Notes: generated by a model not told the origin, from the sequence alone. DNA of 38,134 nt from Acidobacteriaceae bacterium (GCA_003156805.1 PMHV01000033.1:1298-39431); one strand, 5' to 3'. Counted from the first letter of the stretch, positions 24,173 through 33,369 are shown. Numbers and translations are program-made.

Positions 24173-25311
24173 GCGTGTTGATGCAGGAAATGGGCGACCG
24201 CGCTCTGCAGCTCGGTGTTCCGCTGAGCGTGCAGGTCGACCTCACCTACCGTTGCAACGAGCAGTGCGTTCATTGCTATCTCGACCACGAAAATCACGGC
24301 GAGATGACGACCGCCGAAATCAAACATCTTCTCAAAGAAATGGCCGACGCCGGAGTTTTCATTCTCACTTTGAGCGGCGGCGAGATTTTCATGCGACGTG
24401 ATTTCTTTGAAATCCTCGAATACGCGCGCGAACTCACCTTCTGCATCAAGCTCAAGACCAATGCGGTGATGATTCGCGAGCATGAAGCTGCCCGCATCCG
24501 CGATCTTGGCGTGGAGTCGATTCAGATCAGCATCTACTCGCACCGGCCGGAAGTCCACGACGCCATCACTAAGGTACGCGGCTCGCTGCGGCGATCGATC
24601 AACGCCATTCGATTCCTCAAATCGCAAGGGCTGAAAGTCGTCATCGCCAACGTGCTGATGACGGAAAACATGGACGACTATCAGGGCGTGCGGGCGCTGG
24701 CCGAAGAACTCGGCGCGGAATCCACGCTCGATCCAACAGTCACGCCGATGATGGATGGCGACCGCTCTATCCTGAAGTTGAACGCGGGCGACTCGGCTTT
24801 GCAGAAACTGTTCCGCGATGAAGCTCTGGTCGGCGATGCCGAAGAGTTCTGCGCCCCGCCGCTGCCGCCGGATGCGGACAGCATGGACTCTTTGCCCTGC
24901 AGCGCCGGCCACACAGCTTGCTACGTTTCGCCTTACGGCGAGTTTTATCCCTGCGTGCAATTCCCGCTGTCGTGCGGCAATGTCCGCCAGCAGCGGTTTA
25001 TCGACATCTGGCGCGACTCCGAGCAACTGAAAGAAGTTCGCTCGATTCGCCTGCGTAACTTGTCGAGTTGCTCGCAGTGCGTGCACGGCTCGACATGCAC
25101 GCGGTGTCCCGGTCTGGCTTTCATGGAAGGCAACATGCGAGGGCCTTCTACCGCCGACTGCGAAAAGTCTTTTGCCCGCACCGGAATTCCTTCGAACAAT
25201 CTGCTGGCGAAGAGGGGTTCCGCGCCACGCCTGGTGCAGATACAATCTTCGCCCGCGCTGCCTGTGCCCGCGATGACGAATGTCACGCTGTCCGGAAGTT
25301 TCACATGGTGA
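24169..25311 (+). CDS. Radical SAM/SPASM peptide-modifying enzyme
   Basis: This 380-residue protein has the radical SAM motif C29-NEQ-C33-VH-C36 in TYRCNEQCVHCY, the following GG region in ILTLSGGEIFMRRDFFEIL, and a C-terminal SPASM region with at least seven cysteines (PCSAGHTACYVSPYGEFYPC, SCGNVR, CSQC, STCTRCPG, ADCE), enough for auxiliary iron-sulfur clusters. It resembles PqqE and other SPASM enzymes that build carbon-carbon or thioether links in peptides. About 35 residues after the SPASM end with an aromatic SFTW tail that I cannot assign. It is the last gene of the overlapping cassette; its start overlaps pqqD by ATGA. The substrate is most likely the 56-residue peptide. Confidence 0.94.
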   Translation: MSVLMQEMGDRALQLGVPLSVQVDLTYRCNEQCVHCYLDHENHGEMTTAEIKHLLKEMADAGVFILTLSGGEIFMRRDFFEILEYARELTFCIKLKTNAVMIREHEAARIRDLGVESIQISIYSHRPEVHDAITKVRGSLRRSINAIRFLKSQGLKVVIANVLMTENMDDYQGVRALAEELGAESTLDPTVTPMMDGDRSILKLNAGDSALQKLFRDEALVGDAEEFCAPPLPPDADSMDSLPCSAGHTACYVSPYGEFYPCVQFPLSCGNVRQQRFIDIWRDSEQLKEVRSIRLRNLSSCSQCVHGSTCTRCPGLAFMEGNMRGPSTADCEKSFARTGIPSNNLLAKRGSAPRLVQIQSSPALPVPAMTNVTLSGSFTW

Positions 25312-25365
25312 AAAACTAACGCTTCCTAAACGATCGAGGGTGCTTTTCCTTTTCTTGAGGTCTGA

Positions 25366-25385
25366 GGACCGTTGTCCTGCGGTCC
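25366..25385 (+). terminator. Short hairpin after the peptide-maturation operon
   Basis: GGACCG and CGGTCC pair around TTGTCCTG, 54 nt after the radical SAM stop. There is no T-tract, so the terminator function is tentative. Confidence 0.35.
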
Positions 25386-25479
25386 CTTGCACCAAAGTAA
25401 CGTGGATCCGCGATCCCTGCGCGATAGGATTCTGCAAGCAGTCGATTGCCATCTCAACGGCCTGTACCGAGGAGCGGTT

Positions 25480-26067
25480 ATGCGTACTCCATGCTGGTTG
25501 CCATTTCTGTCTATGGCCGCGATGGCTGTGTTTGCCACCGGCGCCCGCTGTCAGGATTCACCGCCTCTCGGTGATGTAGCGCGCCAGGCACGCCAGCAGA
25601 AACAACAGAAAGATGCGCAGGGTAAAGACACGCAAGGTAAAGACGCTACGGGCAAGAACGCCAAGCCCTCAAGAGTCATCACCAACGAGGAAATCCCAGA
25701 GCGCTCCCTGCCAACCTCAACCGTTACGGAGGAGACGGCGGATGACGACAGCCCGCACTCCGGGACTGCCACGCCCGCTTCCACAAATGCAGCCAAGATA
25801 TCACCCGACACTTGGAAGTCTCAGATTCTGGCGCAGAAGAATCAGATCGCCTCAATGCAAACGCAGTTTGATGAACTTAGCGATTCGATCCACTTCGCTC
25901 CCGGCAATTGCGTCGCGAATTGCGTCGAATGGAACGAGCGCCAAAAGGAAAAGCAGCAGGAGGCCCAACAGATGCAGACGCAACTGGACGCGCAGAGAAA
26001 GCATCTGGAAGAAATGCAGGAGGCCGCTCGTAAACAAGGCTATGGAAGTTCAGTCTACGATCCGTAA
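25480..26067 (+). CDS. Exported coiled-coil protein of unknown function
   Basis: This 195-residue protein has a hydrophobic N-terminal signal (PFLSMAAMAVFATGARC, with a Cys near the cleavage region, possibly a lipoprotein). It continues with a Gln/Lys-rich segment with DTQGKDATGK repeats, a disordered Thr/Ser/Pro linker, and a coiled coil from about residue 115 (ILAQKNQIASMQTQFDELSD, then QEAQQMQTQLDAQRKHLEEM). Two cysteines (NCVANC) lie between the helices. GAGGAG stands 6 nt before the ATG. It follows the peptide-maturation operon by 168 nt with a hairpin between, so it is probably separate. Function unknown; periplasmic scaffolding is only a guess from the coiled coil. Confidence 0.8.
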   Translation: MRTPCWLPFLSMAAMAVFATGARCQDSPPLGDVARQARQQKQQKDAQGKDTQGKDATGKNAKPSRVITNEEIPERSLPTSTVTEETADDDSPHSGTATPASTNAAKISPDTWKSQILAQKNQIASMQTQFDELSDSIHFAPGNCVANCVEWNERQKEKQQEAQQMQTQLDAQRKHLEEMQEAARKQGYGSSVYDP

Positions 26068-26129
26068 AACCTCAAGTCCGGGCGAAGTTTTGTGCCGACA
26101 CCAGATTCCGAACGAATGACGAATCCTGG

Positions 26130-26732
26130 CTATTGGGTTCCCTTCTTGAGCGGGTAAGGGTTTGCATACTTCAACACGGTCGACAAATCGATGCCGCGAA
26201 TAATGTTGGCCGAGTGGTAGAACAGCCCCCACGAGTCGATCGTGGAGTGATCGGGGAAAATGCATGCTTCAAGCACGATGTCGGTGGTGTTGAAGACTAC
26301 CCAGCCGCCTCCGGCCGCGTTGATTCCGCCAAACAAGTCAGACCCGCCAAGCTGCGTGCAATACAGCGAGGCCGGATTGCCTTCTCCCTGCCCGTTCCAC
26401 GCGGTCTCCGCGTAATAAGCTAGGGCGGCTAAAGTCGGCATCGTGGTGTCCAGCGTTTCCAGCGAAACGTGAATCCGCGATCCATCGGAAGCCAGCGTGT
26501 ACTGGCAGAATCCTTGCGTTCCGGCAAGAGGCAGCCAATCTTGGATCGGGCCGTTGGTTCCGTATACCGGGGTGCGGGTTTCCACTTCCCCGCCCGTGGT
26601 GGTGCAATAGACATCAGGAGGCTTGGGCGCGCCCGGTTTGCCGCCGGCCGCCGCCGCTTGTGCAGTCAGCGTCAAGTTTATACCACACAGAAATAGAAAC
26701 ATTGCGATGCTAGCCGCTCGAATCACGCGCAT
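26130..26732 (-). CDS. Secreted protein with paired YCT-GG motifs, unknown function
   Basis: This 200-residue protein has a signal peptide (AMFLFLCGINLTLTAQAA) and a mature domain with four cysteines. Two of these sit in repeated motifs, YCTTTGGE and YCTQLGGS, that resemble the C-x-x-x-G-G pattern of DUF333 proteins; the rest has no recognised family. GGGGGAG lies 5 nt before the ATG. It faces the coiled-coil gene tail to tail across a gap of about 60 nt. The protein is most likely periplasmic or secreted with two disulfides. Confidence 0.75.
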   Translation of the reverse strand: MRVIRAASIAMFLFLCGINLTLTAQAAAAGGKPGAPKPPDVYCTTTGGEVETRTPVYGTNGPIQDWLPLAGTQGFCQYTLASDGSRIHVSLETLDTTMPTLAALAYYAETAWNGQGEGNPASLYCTQLGGSDLFGGINAAGGGWVVFNTTDIVLEACIFPDHSTIDSWGLFYHSANIIRGIDLSTVLKYANPYPLKKGTQ

Positions 26733-26980
26733 CTGAACTCCCCCTTCAATTCCCGTAGAATTTGCAATCCCTCAATTTCGACGAGCCGCGAAAGTTTACC
26801 ACGCAAGCGGCGCTGGCGCTCAAATGTTTTTCGGTTCGGCACGTCAAAACCCGCGTCCCGCAGCCATTTCCGGAGACCGATGTGACCCGCGGTCTCCCGG
26901 ACCTTTCAAGGGCGTCCTCTGCCGGAGCGCCGGTGCGATCTTTACTTTCCTCAAACCGCAGAACGTGCGAAATTAATTGC

Positions 26981-27490
26981 ATGCCTCTGGTCGTGCGTCC
27001 ATCACGGATTCATTCGGCGGGCGTCTTCACTACCACGCCCATTCGCAAGAAAACTCGCATTGTCGAATATTGCGGACCGCGCATCACTCCCGAAGAAGCG
27101 GACCGGCTCTATGACGATGCCCCGCGCACTTACTTGTACGGCATGGAGGACGGAAAAACCGTCATCGACGGCGTCGGACTAGGCGCCTATCTCAACCACT
27201 CGTGCGATCCCAACTGCGAAATCGACGAAATCGAAGGGCGCGTCTGGGTCTTTGCCCTGCGCGACATCGCCGCCGGCGAAGAACTGCTCTGGGACTACAA
27301 CCTGTACGATGACGACGATCCTGCGCCCTGCCACTGCGGCTCGCTCAAGTGCCGCGGCACCATGTACTCGCGCGAATGGATGGCCAAGCTAAGGCGCAAG
27401 AAAGCCCGCAAGAAGAAGGCACGCAAGAAAGAACGGAACAACCGGGCAGGGCAGAAATCCACGAGAAACGGAGGCCTGCGAAAAAGCTAA
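26981..27490 (+). CDS. SET-domain lysine methyltransferase-like protein with post-SET motif
   Basis: This 169-residue protein is a compact SET domain. It shows SAGVFTTTPI, the Y-L-N-H-S-C-D-P-N-C core that binds S-adenosylmethionine, GEELLWDYNL, and a post-SET zinc motif C-x-C-x4-C (CHCGSLKC). The last 35 residues are almost entirely Lys, Arg, Gly and Asn (KKARKKKARKKERNNRAGQK), like a histone H1-type tail. Bacterial SET proteins methylate lysines on proteins, and a few act on DNA-binding proteins; the tail could bind DNA or be a substrate in its own right. ATG 26981 was chosen because the domain starts there; the longer frame upstream reads through a hairpin (26870-26900). The 3' end overlaps the efflux gene by 4 nt, tail to tail. 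Confidence 0.88.
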   Translation: MPLVVRPSRIHSAGVFTTTPIRKKTRIVEYCGPRITPEEADRLYDDAPRTYLYGMEDGKTVIDGVGLGAYLNHSCDPNCEIDEIEGRVWVFALRDIAAGEELLWDYNLYDDDDPAPCHCGSLKCRGTMYSREWMAKLRRKKARKKKARKKERNNRAGQKSTRNGGLRKS

Positions 27491-30400
27491 GCCGTCTGCG
27501 GGTGCTCCAGTTTTTTCCCGTGCTCCCGCCACCCCTCGATAATCAAGTACAACACGGGAATGAAGAATAGATTCAGCACGGTAGACATAATCATTCCGCC
27601 GAACACGGTTGTGCCCACCGAGTGGCGCCCGTTTTCCCCGGCTCCGGTGGCCAGCACCAACGGCACGACGCCTAGGATGAACGCCAGCGAAGTCATGAGA
27701 ATCGGCCGCAAACGAATCGCCGCCGACTGCACTGCCGCCTCCACCAGAGGAATCCCGCGCTGACGCAACTGTTCGGCAAACTCGACGATCAGAATCGCGT
27801 TCTTGCTGGAAAGCCCAACCAGCATCACCAGCCCCACCTGGCAGAAAACGTCGTTCTGCAGTCCGCGCATCCACTGCGCCCCTAGCGCTCCCAGCAGCGC
27901 CATGGGCACGGCCAGCAGAACGATGAAAGGCAGCACAAAGCTTTCATATTGTGCAGAAAGCGTGAGATACACGACCAGTGTGCCCAGTCCGAACAAAATC
28001 AGCGATGTCCCGCCCGCTTGCAATTCTTCCAGCGACAGTCCCGTCCAGCTATAAGAGAAACCCTGCGGCATTTTCTTGGCCAACTCGTCCATCGCCGCAA
28101 TCGCCTGCCCCGAACTATAGCCGGGCGCGGCCGAGCCATCGATCTCCGCCGAGCGGAACAGGTTGTAATGGCTGATGTTTTGGGGAGTCGTAGTCTGCGT
28201 AATTCTGATCAGGTTGTCCAGCGGCACCATTGCCCCGCTGTCGGAACGCACGTAGAACTGCTTCATGTCTTGCGCTTCCGAACGAAATTGCTTATCCGCC
28301 TGCACATAGACGCGATAGGAGCGGTTATTGAAGTCAAAGTCATTCACGTAAGAAGAACCCATGTAGATGCCCAGCGTGTCGGTGATCTGCGACAGGGGCA
28401 CATGCAGGCTCTTCGCTTTCTCGCGATCGATGGTGACGAGATATTGTGGATCGTTCGCCGTGTATGAGGTATAGAGTCCTACGAGATCTTTGCGTGCGCC
28501 AGCCTGCCGGATGATGTCGCGCGTCGTGGTCGAGAGTTCTTCGAGCGTGTGCGCAGCCTGGTCCTGCACAACGAACTGGAAGCCGCCGAACTGTCCCAAC
28601 CCCTGGATTGCGGGAGGAAGCGTGGCAAACACGATTGCCCCCGAAATCCCAAACAGTCTGGGACGAACGCGGTTCACAATGGCCGTCGCGGTGTGCCCTT
28701 CGCCCTTGCGCTGGGAATACGGCTTCAGTGGAACGAAGATGAGTCCCTGGTTCGACGCACTCCCGGAGAAACCGAAGCCGGCGATCGAAAACGTTCCTTC
28801 CGCTTCCGAGACATCGCTCAGCATGTGTGCCACCTGTTTCCCGATCGCCTTCGTATATTCGAGCGATGCCCCCGAGGGAGACTGCATGACGATGATGAAA
28901 TATCCCTGGTCTTCATCAGGCACGAAGCCCGCCGGCACGCGTTCGAAGACAAAATAAGTGAGTCCCAGACCGGCGAAAAACAGCACCATCATCGCCAGCT
29001 TGTATTTCAGCAAGTAACCCAGCAGGCCACGGTACCCACGGGTGAGGAGAGCGACGCCGTCGTCAAACTTTCGCAGCCACGCCCACTTTTGCCGGTGGGA
29101 GTCGCGCAGAAAAATTGCCGCCAGCACCGGAGCCAGAGTGAGCGCGTTGAAGGCGGAAATGGCGATGGCAAACGCGATGGTCAGCGCAAACTGGCGAAAC
29201 AGAATGCCGGTCGTCCCGGGGAAAAACGCAACGGGCACAAACACGGCAACCAGCACCAGCGAGGTGGCGATGACGGCGCTGGTAATCTCAGCGGTCGCGG
29301 CCGCCGCCGCTTTATGGGAATCGTGTTCGCCCTCAGCGATATGGCGCTCAATGTTTTCAATCACGACGATAGCGTCGTCGACGACCAAGCCGGTGGCGAG
29401 CGTGATGCCGAACAACGTCAGCGTGTTGATGGAGAAACCCAGCAACTTCACAAAGATGAAGGTACCGATGAGCGAAACCGGAGTGGCGATAAAGTGAATC
29501 ATCGTCGTCCTCCAGTCGCCGAGAAAGATAAAGATCACCAGGATGACCAGCAGAATCGCCGAACCTACCGTGAAGACCACGTCGCGGATGGATTCGCTCA
29601 CCGCGTCCGTGGTATCAAAGGCCACCTGGTAGCGCATGCCGGGCGGGAACTTCTTCGAAAGCCGCTCCAGTTCCGCCAGGGCGCGCTTGTGGACGTCGAG
29701 CGCGTTCGCGGTGGAAAGCTGCGTAACCGCGAGGCCGACTGCATCCTGACCATTAAATTGCAGGTCTGTGCCGTAGTCTTCTGCGCCTAATTCAGCTCGG
29801 CCCACGTCTTTCAGACGGACCAGGGTTCCGTCGGCGTTCGTCTTCAGAATGATGTTTTCGAACTGTCCGGGTTCGCTCAGTCGTCCCACGGCGCGCACGC
29901 TGATCTGGTATTGCTGTCCCTCCGGGGCGGGCTGCTGGCCCACTTGTCCGGCGGCGATTTCCACGTTCTGCTCCGACAAGGCGTTGACCACATCCGGAGC
30001 GGTCAGCCCGCGGCCCGCCAGGCGGCCAGGATCCAGCCAGAGCCGCATGGAATACTTGCGCTCGCCAAAGATGATCACGTCTGCTACGCCCGGAATGCGC
30101 TTGAGCGAGTCCTTGACGTAGACGTCAAGGTAGTTGCTCACGAACAGCGTGGGGTAAATGTTATTGTCGGCAAGGACGGCGGCGCCAAAAACGAAGTTCT
30201 GAGACGTCTTCGCCGTTGTGATTCCAACTGCCTTGACGGCGGCGGGCAGCCTTCCCTGCGCCGTGTTGACGCGGTTCTGGATGTCGACCGTGGCGAGGTC
30301 CGGATCGCGGCCCAGATCAAACGTGGCAGTGATGGTGCTCGACCCGTCGTTGCCGCTGGTCGAGGTGACGTACTTCATCCCCTCCGCGCCGTTGATCTGC

Positions 30401-30603
30401 TGCTCCAGCGGAATGGTGACGGCGCTCTCCACAGTTTGCGCGCTGGCACCCGTATAGAAGCTGGTGACGCCGACTTGCGGTGGCGCGAGGTTGGGAAACT
30501 GTGAAATCGGCAGCGTGGGAATCACCGCCGCGCCAGCCAGAATAATCAGCAGCGCGCAGACTGTGGCAAACACCGGACGCTGGATAAAGAAGTTAACGAA
30601 CAT
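27487..30603 (-). CDS. RND multidrug efflux inner-membrane pump (HAE1/AcrB-like)
   Basis: This 1038-residue proton-driven exporter has the expected RND layout: first helix FIQRPVFATVCALLIILAG, two periplasmic loops, and the TM4 proton-relay motif VVDDAIVVIENIERHI with paired Asp. A second helix set includes KNAILIVEFAEQLRQRG, and the end is FFIPVLYLIIEG. Length matches the family. I chose ATG 30603 (MFVNFF) with AGGA 6 nt upstream instead of the 13 extra residues in the frame. It follows its membrane-fusion lipoprotein by about 93 nt in one operon. No outer-membrane TolC-like gene is in the window, so that partner is encoded elsewhere. Substrates are probably drugs or other amphiphiles, but sequence alone does not say. 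Confidence 0.96.
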   Translation of the reverse strand: MFVNFFIQRPVFATVCALLIILAGAAVIPTLPISQFPNLAPPQVGVTSFYTGASAQTVESAVTIPLEQQINGAEGMKYVTSTSGNDGSSTITATFDLGRDPDLATVDIQNRVNTAQGRLPAAVKAVGITTAKTSQNFVFGAAVLADNNIYPTLFVSNYLDVYVKDSLKRIPGVADVIIFGERKYSMRLWLDPGRLAGRGLTAPDVVNALSEQNVEIAAGQVGQQPAPEGQQYQISVRAVGRLSEPGQFENIILKTNADGTLVRLKDVGRAELGAEDYGTDLQFNGQDAVGLAVTQLSTANALDVHKRALAELERLSKKFPPGMRYQVAFDTTDAVSESIRDVVFTVGSAILLVILVIFIFLGDWRTTMIHFIATPVSLIGTFIFVKLLGFSINTLTLFGITLATGLVVDDAIVVIENIERHIAEGEHDSHKAAAAATAEITSAVIATSLVLVAVFVPVAFFPGTTGILFRQFALTIAFAIAISAFNALTLAPVLAAIFLRDSHRQKWAWLRKFDDGVALLTRGYRGLLGYLLKYKLAMMVLFFAGLGLTYFVFERVPAGFVPDEDQGYFIIVMQSPSGASLEYTKAIGKQVAHMLSDVSEAEGTFSIAGFGFSGSASNQGLIFVPLKPYSQRKGEGHTATAIVNRVRPRLFGISGAIVFATLPPAIQGLGQFGGFQFVVQDQAAHTLEELSTTTRDIIRQAGARKDLVGLYTSYTANDPQYLVTIDREKAKSLHVPLSQITDTLGIYMGSSYVNDFDFNNRSYRVYVQADKQFRSEAQDMKQFYVRSDSGAMVPLDNLIRITQTTTPQNISHYNLFRSAEIDGSAAPGYSSGQAIAAMDELAKKMPQGFSYSWTGLSLEELQAGGTSLILFGLGTLVVYLTLSAQYESFVLPFIVLLAVPMALLGALGAQWMRGLQNDVFCQVGLVMLVGLSSKNAILIVEFAEQLRQRGIPLVEAAVQSAAIRLRPILMTSLAFILGVVPLVLATGAGENGRHSVGTTVFGGMIMSTVLNLFFIPVLYLIIEGWREHGKKLEHPQTA

Positions 30604-30696
30604 GAAGAATCCTGTGCCTGGTTGCGGCTCTGACCGCCGCACAAATCGTTGCAGCTATTGTGGAGATCGTGATGCCTGAAAATTGAAGCGTTGCAT

Positions 30697-31806
30697 TTAG
30701 CTCTGCGGAATCACCGGCGCGCCGTCGATCAGGAACTGGGTGCCCGAGATAATCACTTTGTCCCCGGTCTTGACGCCCTCTTGCACTTCGTAATCGTTAC
30801 CCACCGTTTGCCCGATTTTCAGCGGCTTTTGCCGCGCCACGTAAGTGCCGCCGTTCTGCGGCTCGGCGACGAATGCGAAATACTGGCCCGCCAGCCGCGA
30901 AACCGCAAGAATGGGTACGATCGGGCTCTGATGCGTTCCCCAGATCACGCGCGCGCGAATGAACTGCGACTGCCGCAACGCGTCGTTATTGTTGGCGATG
31001 CGCGCTTTCACCAGCACAGTCTGCGTCGCGTTATCGACCTGCGGTGAGATGAAGCTCACGCGGCTTTGCACCAGCGTTTTTCCTTCGCTATCGATAACAT
31101 CAACAGGAAGATTCATCTTCAACTGCCCCGAGCGTTCGATGGGCACGTACACATACACTTCCAGGCTGCCCGGCTTGTCCACGGTGGTGAGCTGGGTGGT
31201 GGTTGACACGCGATCTCCCACATGTACCGGAATATCGCCCACGATTCCGCTGGCGGGCGCCACGACCTTGTAGTAATGAAGCTGCACTTCCTGCTCCCGC
31301 ACTTGTGCGTCGAGAGAATCCAGTTGCGCCTGGGCTGCGTCTCGCGCCGACTTGGCCTGATCGAGATCCTGTCTGCTCACCACCCCCGCCGCATACAATC
31401 CCTGCGAGCGGTCGTATTGCTGCTGGGCCCATTGCAGATTCGCCAACTGCGCCGCCTTATTGCTTTGCTGGCTCTTCACTGTAGCCTGCTGTTTCAGCGG
31501 ATCGATGTCCATCAGCGCGGTCCCCGGCGCAACCCGGTCGCCCGAGTGCACGAAAATCTGCGTGATCTGCCCATCCACCTGCGGCATGATGACGGCGGAA
31601 TCGCGCGACCTTACCGACGCCACATAATCGGTAGCATCGTTCACCGCCACGGGGTGTGCTTCTTCTACCTTTACCGGCATCCCCGCAGGTCCGTTTGCGT
31701 GGGTATTCTGCGCGGCGTTGCTCGAACACCCCAGCGTTATGCTGGCCGCAGCCAGGCCCAGCAGCAGCCAGGTGTTAACTCTCAATTTATGAGCGCTCTT
31801 TAACAT
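30697..31806 (-). CDS. RND efflux periplasmic adaptor lipoprotein (AcrA-like)
   Basis: This 369-residue protein is the membrane-fusion partner of the pump downstream. It has a lipoprotein signal (LLLGLAAASITLGCSSN, lipid-anchored Cys in L-G-C). A barrel-sandwich half-motif (GQITQIFVHSGDRVAPGTAL) follows, then a helical hairpin rich in Gln and Ala (QAKSARDAAQAQLDSLDAQV), the second lipoyl half (APASGIVGDIPVHVGDRV) and the beta-barrel and membrane-proximal domains. AGGAG lies 4 nt before ATG 31806; the frame extends 41 residues further 5' without a signal. It bridges the inner-membrane pump and an outer-membrane channel. Nearby regulators of the TetR or MarR type, often seen with such pumps, are absent here. 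Confidence 0.94.
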   Translation of the reverse strand: MLKSAHKLRVNTWLLLGLAAASITLGCSSNAAQNTHANGPAGMPVKVEEAHPVAVNDATDYVASVRSRDSAVIMPQVDGQITQIFVHSGDRVAPGTALMDIDPLKQQATVKSQQSNKAAQLANLQWAQQQYDRSQGLYAAGVVSRQDLDQAKSARDAAQAQLDSLDAQVREQEVQLHYYKVVAPASGIVGDIPVHVGDRVSTTTQLTTVDKPGSLEVYVYVPIERSGQLKMNLPVDVIDSEGKTLVQSRVSFISPQVDNATQTVLVKARIANNNDALRQSQFIRARVIWGTHQSPIVPILAVSRLAGQYFAFVAEPQNGGTYVARQKPLKIGQTVGNDYEVQEGVKTGDKVIISGTQFLIDGAPVIPQS

Positions 31807-32082
31807 GAATCTCCTGCTTTGCCATTCGCCAGCTCCACTGGGCGCCGGCTTCTCCGACCTCTGCGGTCGAGAACCGCACCAGCCTAGATTTAGACGTCCA
31901 AATTTGATTAGACGAAAATACAGCCCCACGGTTATCCAGTAAGAGATTCCCCTCCAAGCCGCTTGGACGCAAATTAATCTCGCTTCCAGGCGCGAAGATC
32001 AAGCGAAGCGGACCGCCTTTCCGCAGACCCGGCCCTACCCCATTGCCCGTGCCTTGCGCCCGTTCTGCTACATTATCTCGCT

Positions 32083-33132
32083 ATGGAGCAGACCCCTGCC
32101 AAGCCCGCACGCAGTTTTGCCAGCGACAATAACGCTGGCGTTCATCCAGCAGTTCTCGAAGCCATTGCCCGCGCCAATCAAGGCCACGAAGTCGCCTACG
32201 GTGACGATCCTTACACCCGCTCGGCCATCAAGAAATTTGAGGAGCATTTCGGCTCCGGCATCGCCGTATTCTTCACCTTCAACGGAACCGGCGCCAACGT
32301 GCTCGGCCTGCAGGCCCTGAACCGTCCTTACCACGCGGTTTTGTGCAGCGACGCCGCCCACATTTACACCGACGAATGCGGCGCCCCCGAAAAACACACG
32401 GGCTGCAAACTCATTCCCTTGCCTCATCGCGACGGCAAAATTACCCTCGATTCCGTTCGCCACGCCTACTATGGTATCGGCGACCAGCACCACGTGCAGG
32501 CTCGCGTCATTTCCATTACGCAATCCACCGAGATGGGGACGGTCTACCAGCCGGAAGAGATCGAAGTCCTGGCCCGCTTTGCCCACGAGCGCGATATGTT
32601 TCTGCACGTCGATGGCGCGCGCATCGCCAACGCGGCTGCATCGCTCGGACAAACTCTGCGTCAGGCCACGCGCGATCTCGGCGTCGATGTGCTCTCGTTC
32701 GGCGGCACGAAAAACGGCATCCTGGGCGGCGAGGCGGTTGTCTTTTTCCGGCCCGAGCTCAGCCAAGACTTTCTCTACCTGCGCAAGCAGGGCATGCAAC
32801 TCGCATCGAAAATGCGCTTCATCGCCGCGCAATTCGAGGCTTTGCTCACCGATGATCTCTGGCGGCACAGCGCCGAGCACGCCAACCAGATGGCTCGCCT
32901 GCTGGAAAAAGAAGTGAGCCGAGTCCCGGGTGTGAAGGTTATTTGGAAGGTTGAGGCGAACGGCGTTTTCGCGCAGATTCCCCGCCATGCCATCGACAAG
33001 ATCAAAAAGCATTACTTTTTTTACGATTGGATCGAAGAGGAATCCATCGTGCGCTGGATGTGCTCGTTCGACATCACCGAGGAAGATGTCCACGATTTCA
33101 CTCGTACGGTTGCGGAGGCGGTGAAGAGCTGA
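32083..33132 (+). CDS. ltaE: Low-specificity L-threonine aldolase
   Basis: This 349-residue PLP enzyme cleaves threonine or allo-threonine to glycine and acetaldehyde in the cytoplasm. It shows the family start SFASDNNAGVHPAVLEAI, the ring-stacking region SDAAHIYTDECG, the Asp that holds PLP in LHVDGARI, and K210 in FGGTKNGILGGEAVVFF as the Schiff-base lysine. Length is normal for the family. It is transcribed away from the efflux operon; the region between holds both promoters. It stands alone on its strand, with a structured minus-strand unit downstream. Confidence 0.95.
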   Translation: MEQTPAKPARSFASDNNAGVHPAVLEAIARANQGHEVAYGDDPYTRSAIKKFEEHFGSGIAVFFTFNGTGANVLGLQALNRPYHAVLCSDAAHIYTDECGAPEKHTGCKLIPLPHRDGKITLDSVRHAYYGIGDQHHVQARVISITQSTEMGTVYQPEEIEVLARFAHERDMFLHVDGARIANAAASLGQTLRQATRDLGVDVLSFGGTKNGILGGEAVVFFRPELSQDFLYLRKQGMQLASKMRFIAAQFEALLTDDLWRHSAEHANQMARLLEKEVSRVPGVKVIWKVEANGVFAQIPRHAIDKIKKHYFFYDWIEEESIVRWMCSFDITEEDVHDFTRTVAEAVKS

Positions 33133-33210
33133 AGCTGTGGAGGCCGATTTTCCACGAGCGAATCCGTGAGGCTCAAGGAAGCCGTAACTCCCGCAAAATC
33201 AACAGTAACC

Positions 33211-33369
33211 TTAGCCGCCCGCCGGGCGGCATTCGGTCAGCAAGAAGAGTTCTCCGGCGCGGCCGCCAGGGCTTGCCAGTCGCCCTTTTTGAACGCAGAG
33301 ACCGCTTCGAGACCGTCGGCAGAAATCTGCGCACAACCCCCTTGACTTCCCGGCAAAGAGGACTAGCAT
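33211..33369 (-). CDS. Possible small protein from the structured unit (52 residues, frame uncertain)
   Basis: ATG at 33369 has GGAGGTGAT exactly 6 nt upstream, the best ribosome site in the region, and gives a 52-residue Cys/Arg/Gly-rich frame starting MLVLFAGKSRG. In the neighbouring frame, 33237-33356 from a TTG, the sequence reads ISADGLEAVSAFKKGDWQAL and ends AAAPENSSC, which is far more protein-like. A single +1 shift after the first seven codons would join the strong start to the good frame. So this is either a TTG-started peptide, a frameshifted gene or a sequence error. No family recognised. Confidence 0.35.
   Translation of the reverse strand: MLVLFAGKSRGLCADFCRRSRSGLCVQKGRLASPGGRAGELFLLTECRPAGG
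33214..33230 (-). terminator. GC-rich hairpin at the end of the small unit
   Basis: GCCGCCC and GGGCGGC pair perfectly around three bases. The following minus-strand sequence has no T-tract immediately, so it may be a Rho-assisted end or an mRNA-stabilising structure. Confidence 0.45.

Noticed and set aside
23860-25452. 530-residue minus-strand frame opposite the radical SAM gene
   Set aside because: Arg/His/Gln-rich shadow of a well-supported gene; GC-rich coding DNA often leaves long antisense frames.
28549-29790. 413-residue plus-strand frame opposite the RND pump
   Set aside because: Asp/Arg/His-rich shadow of a full-length pump gene.
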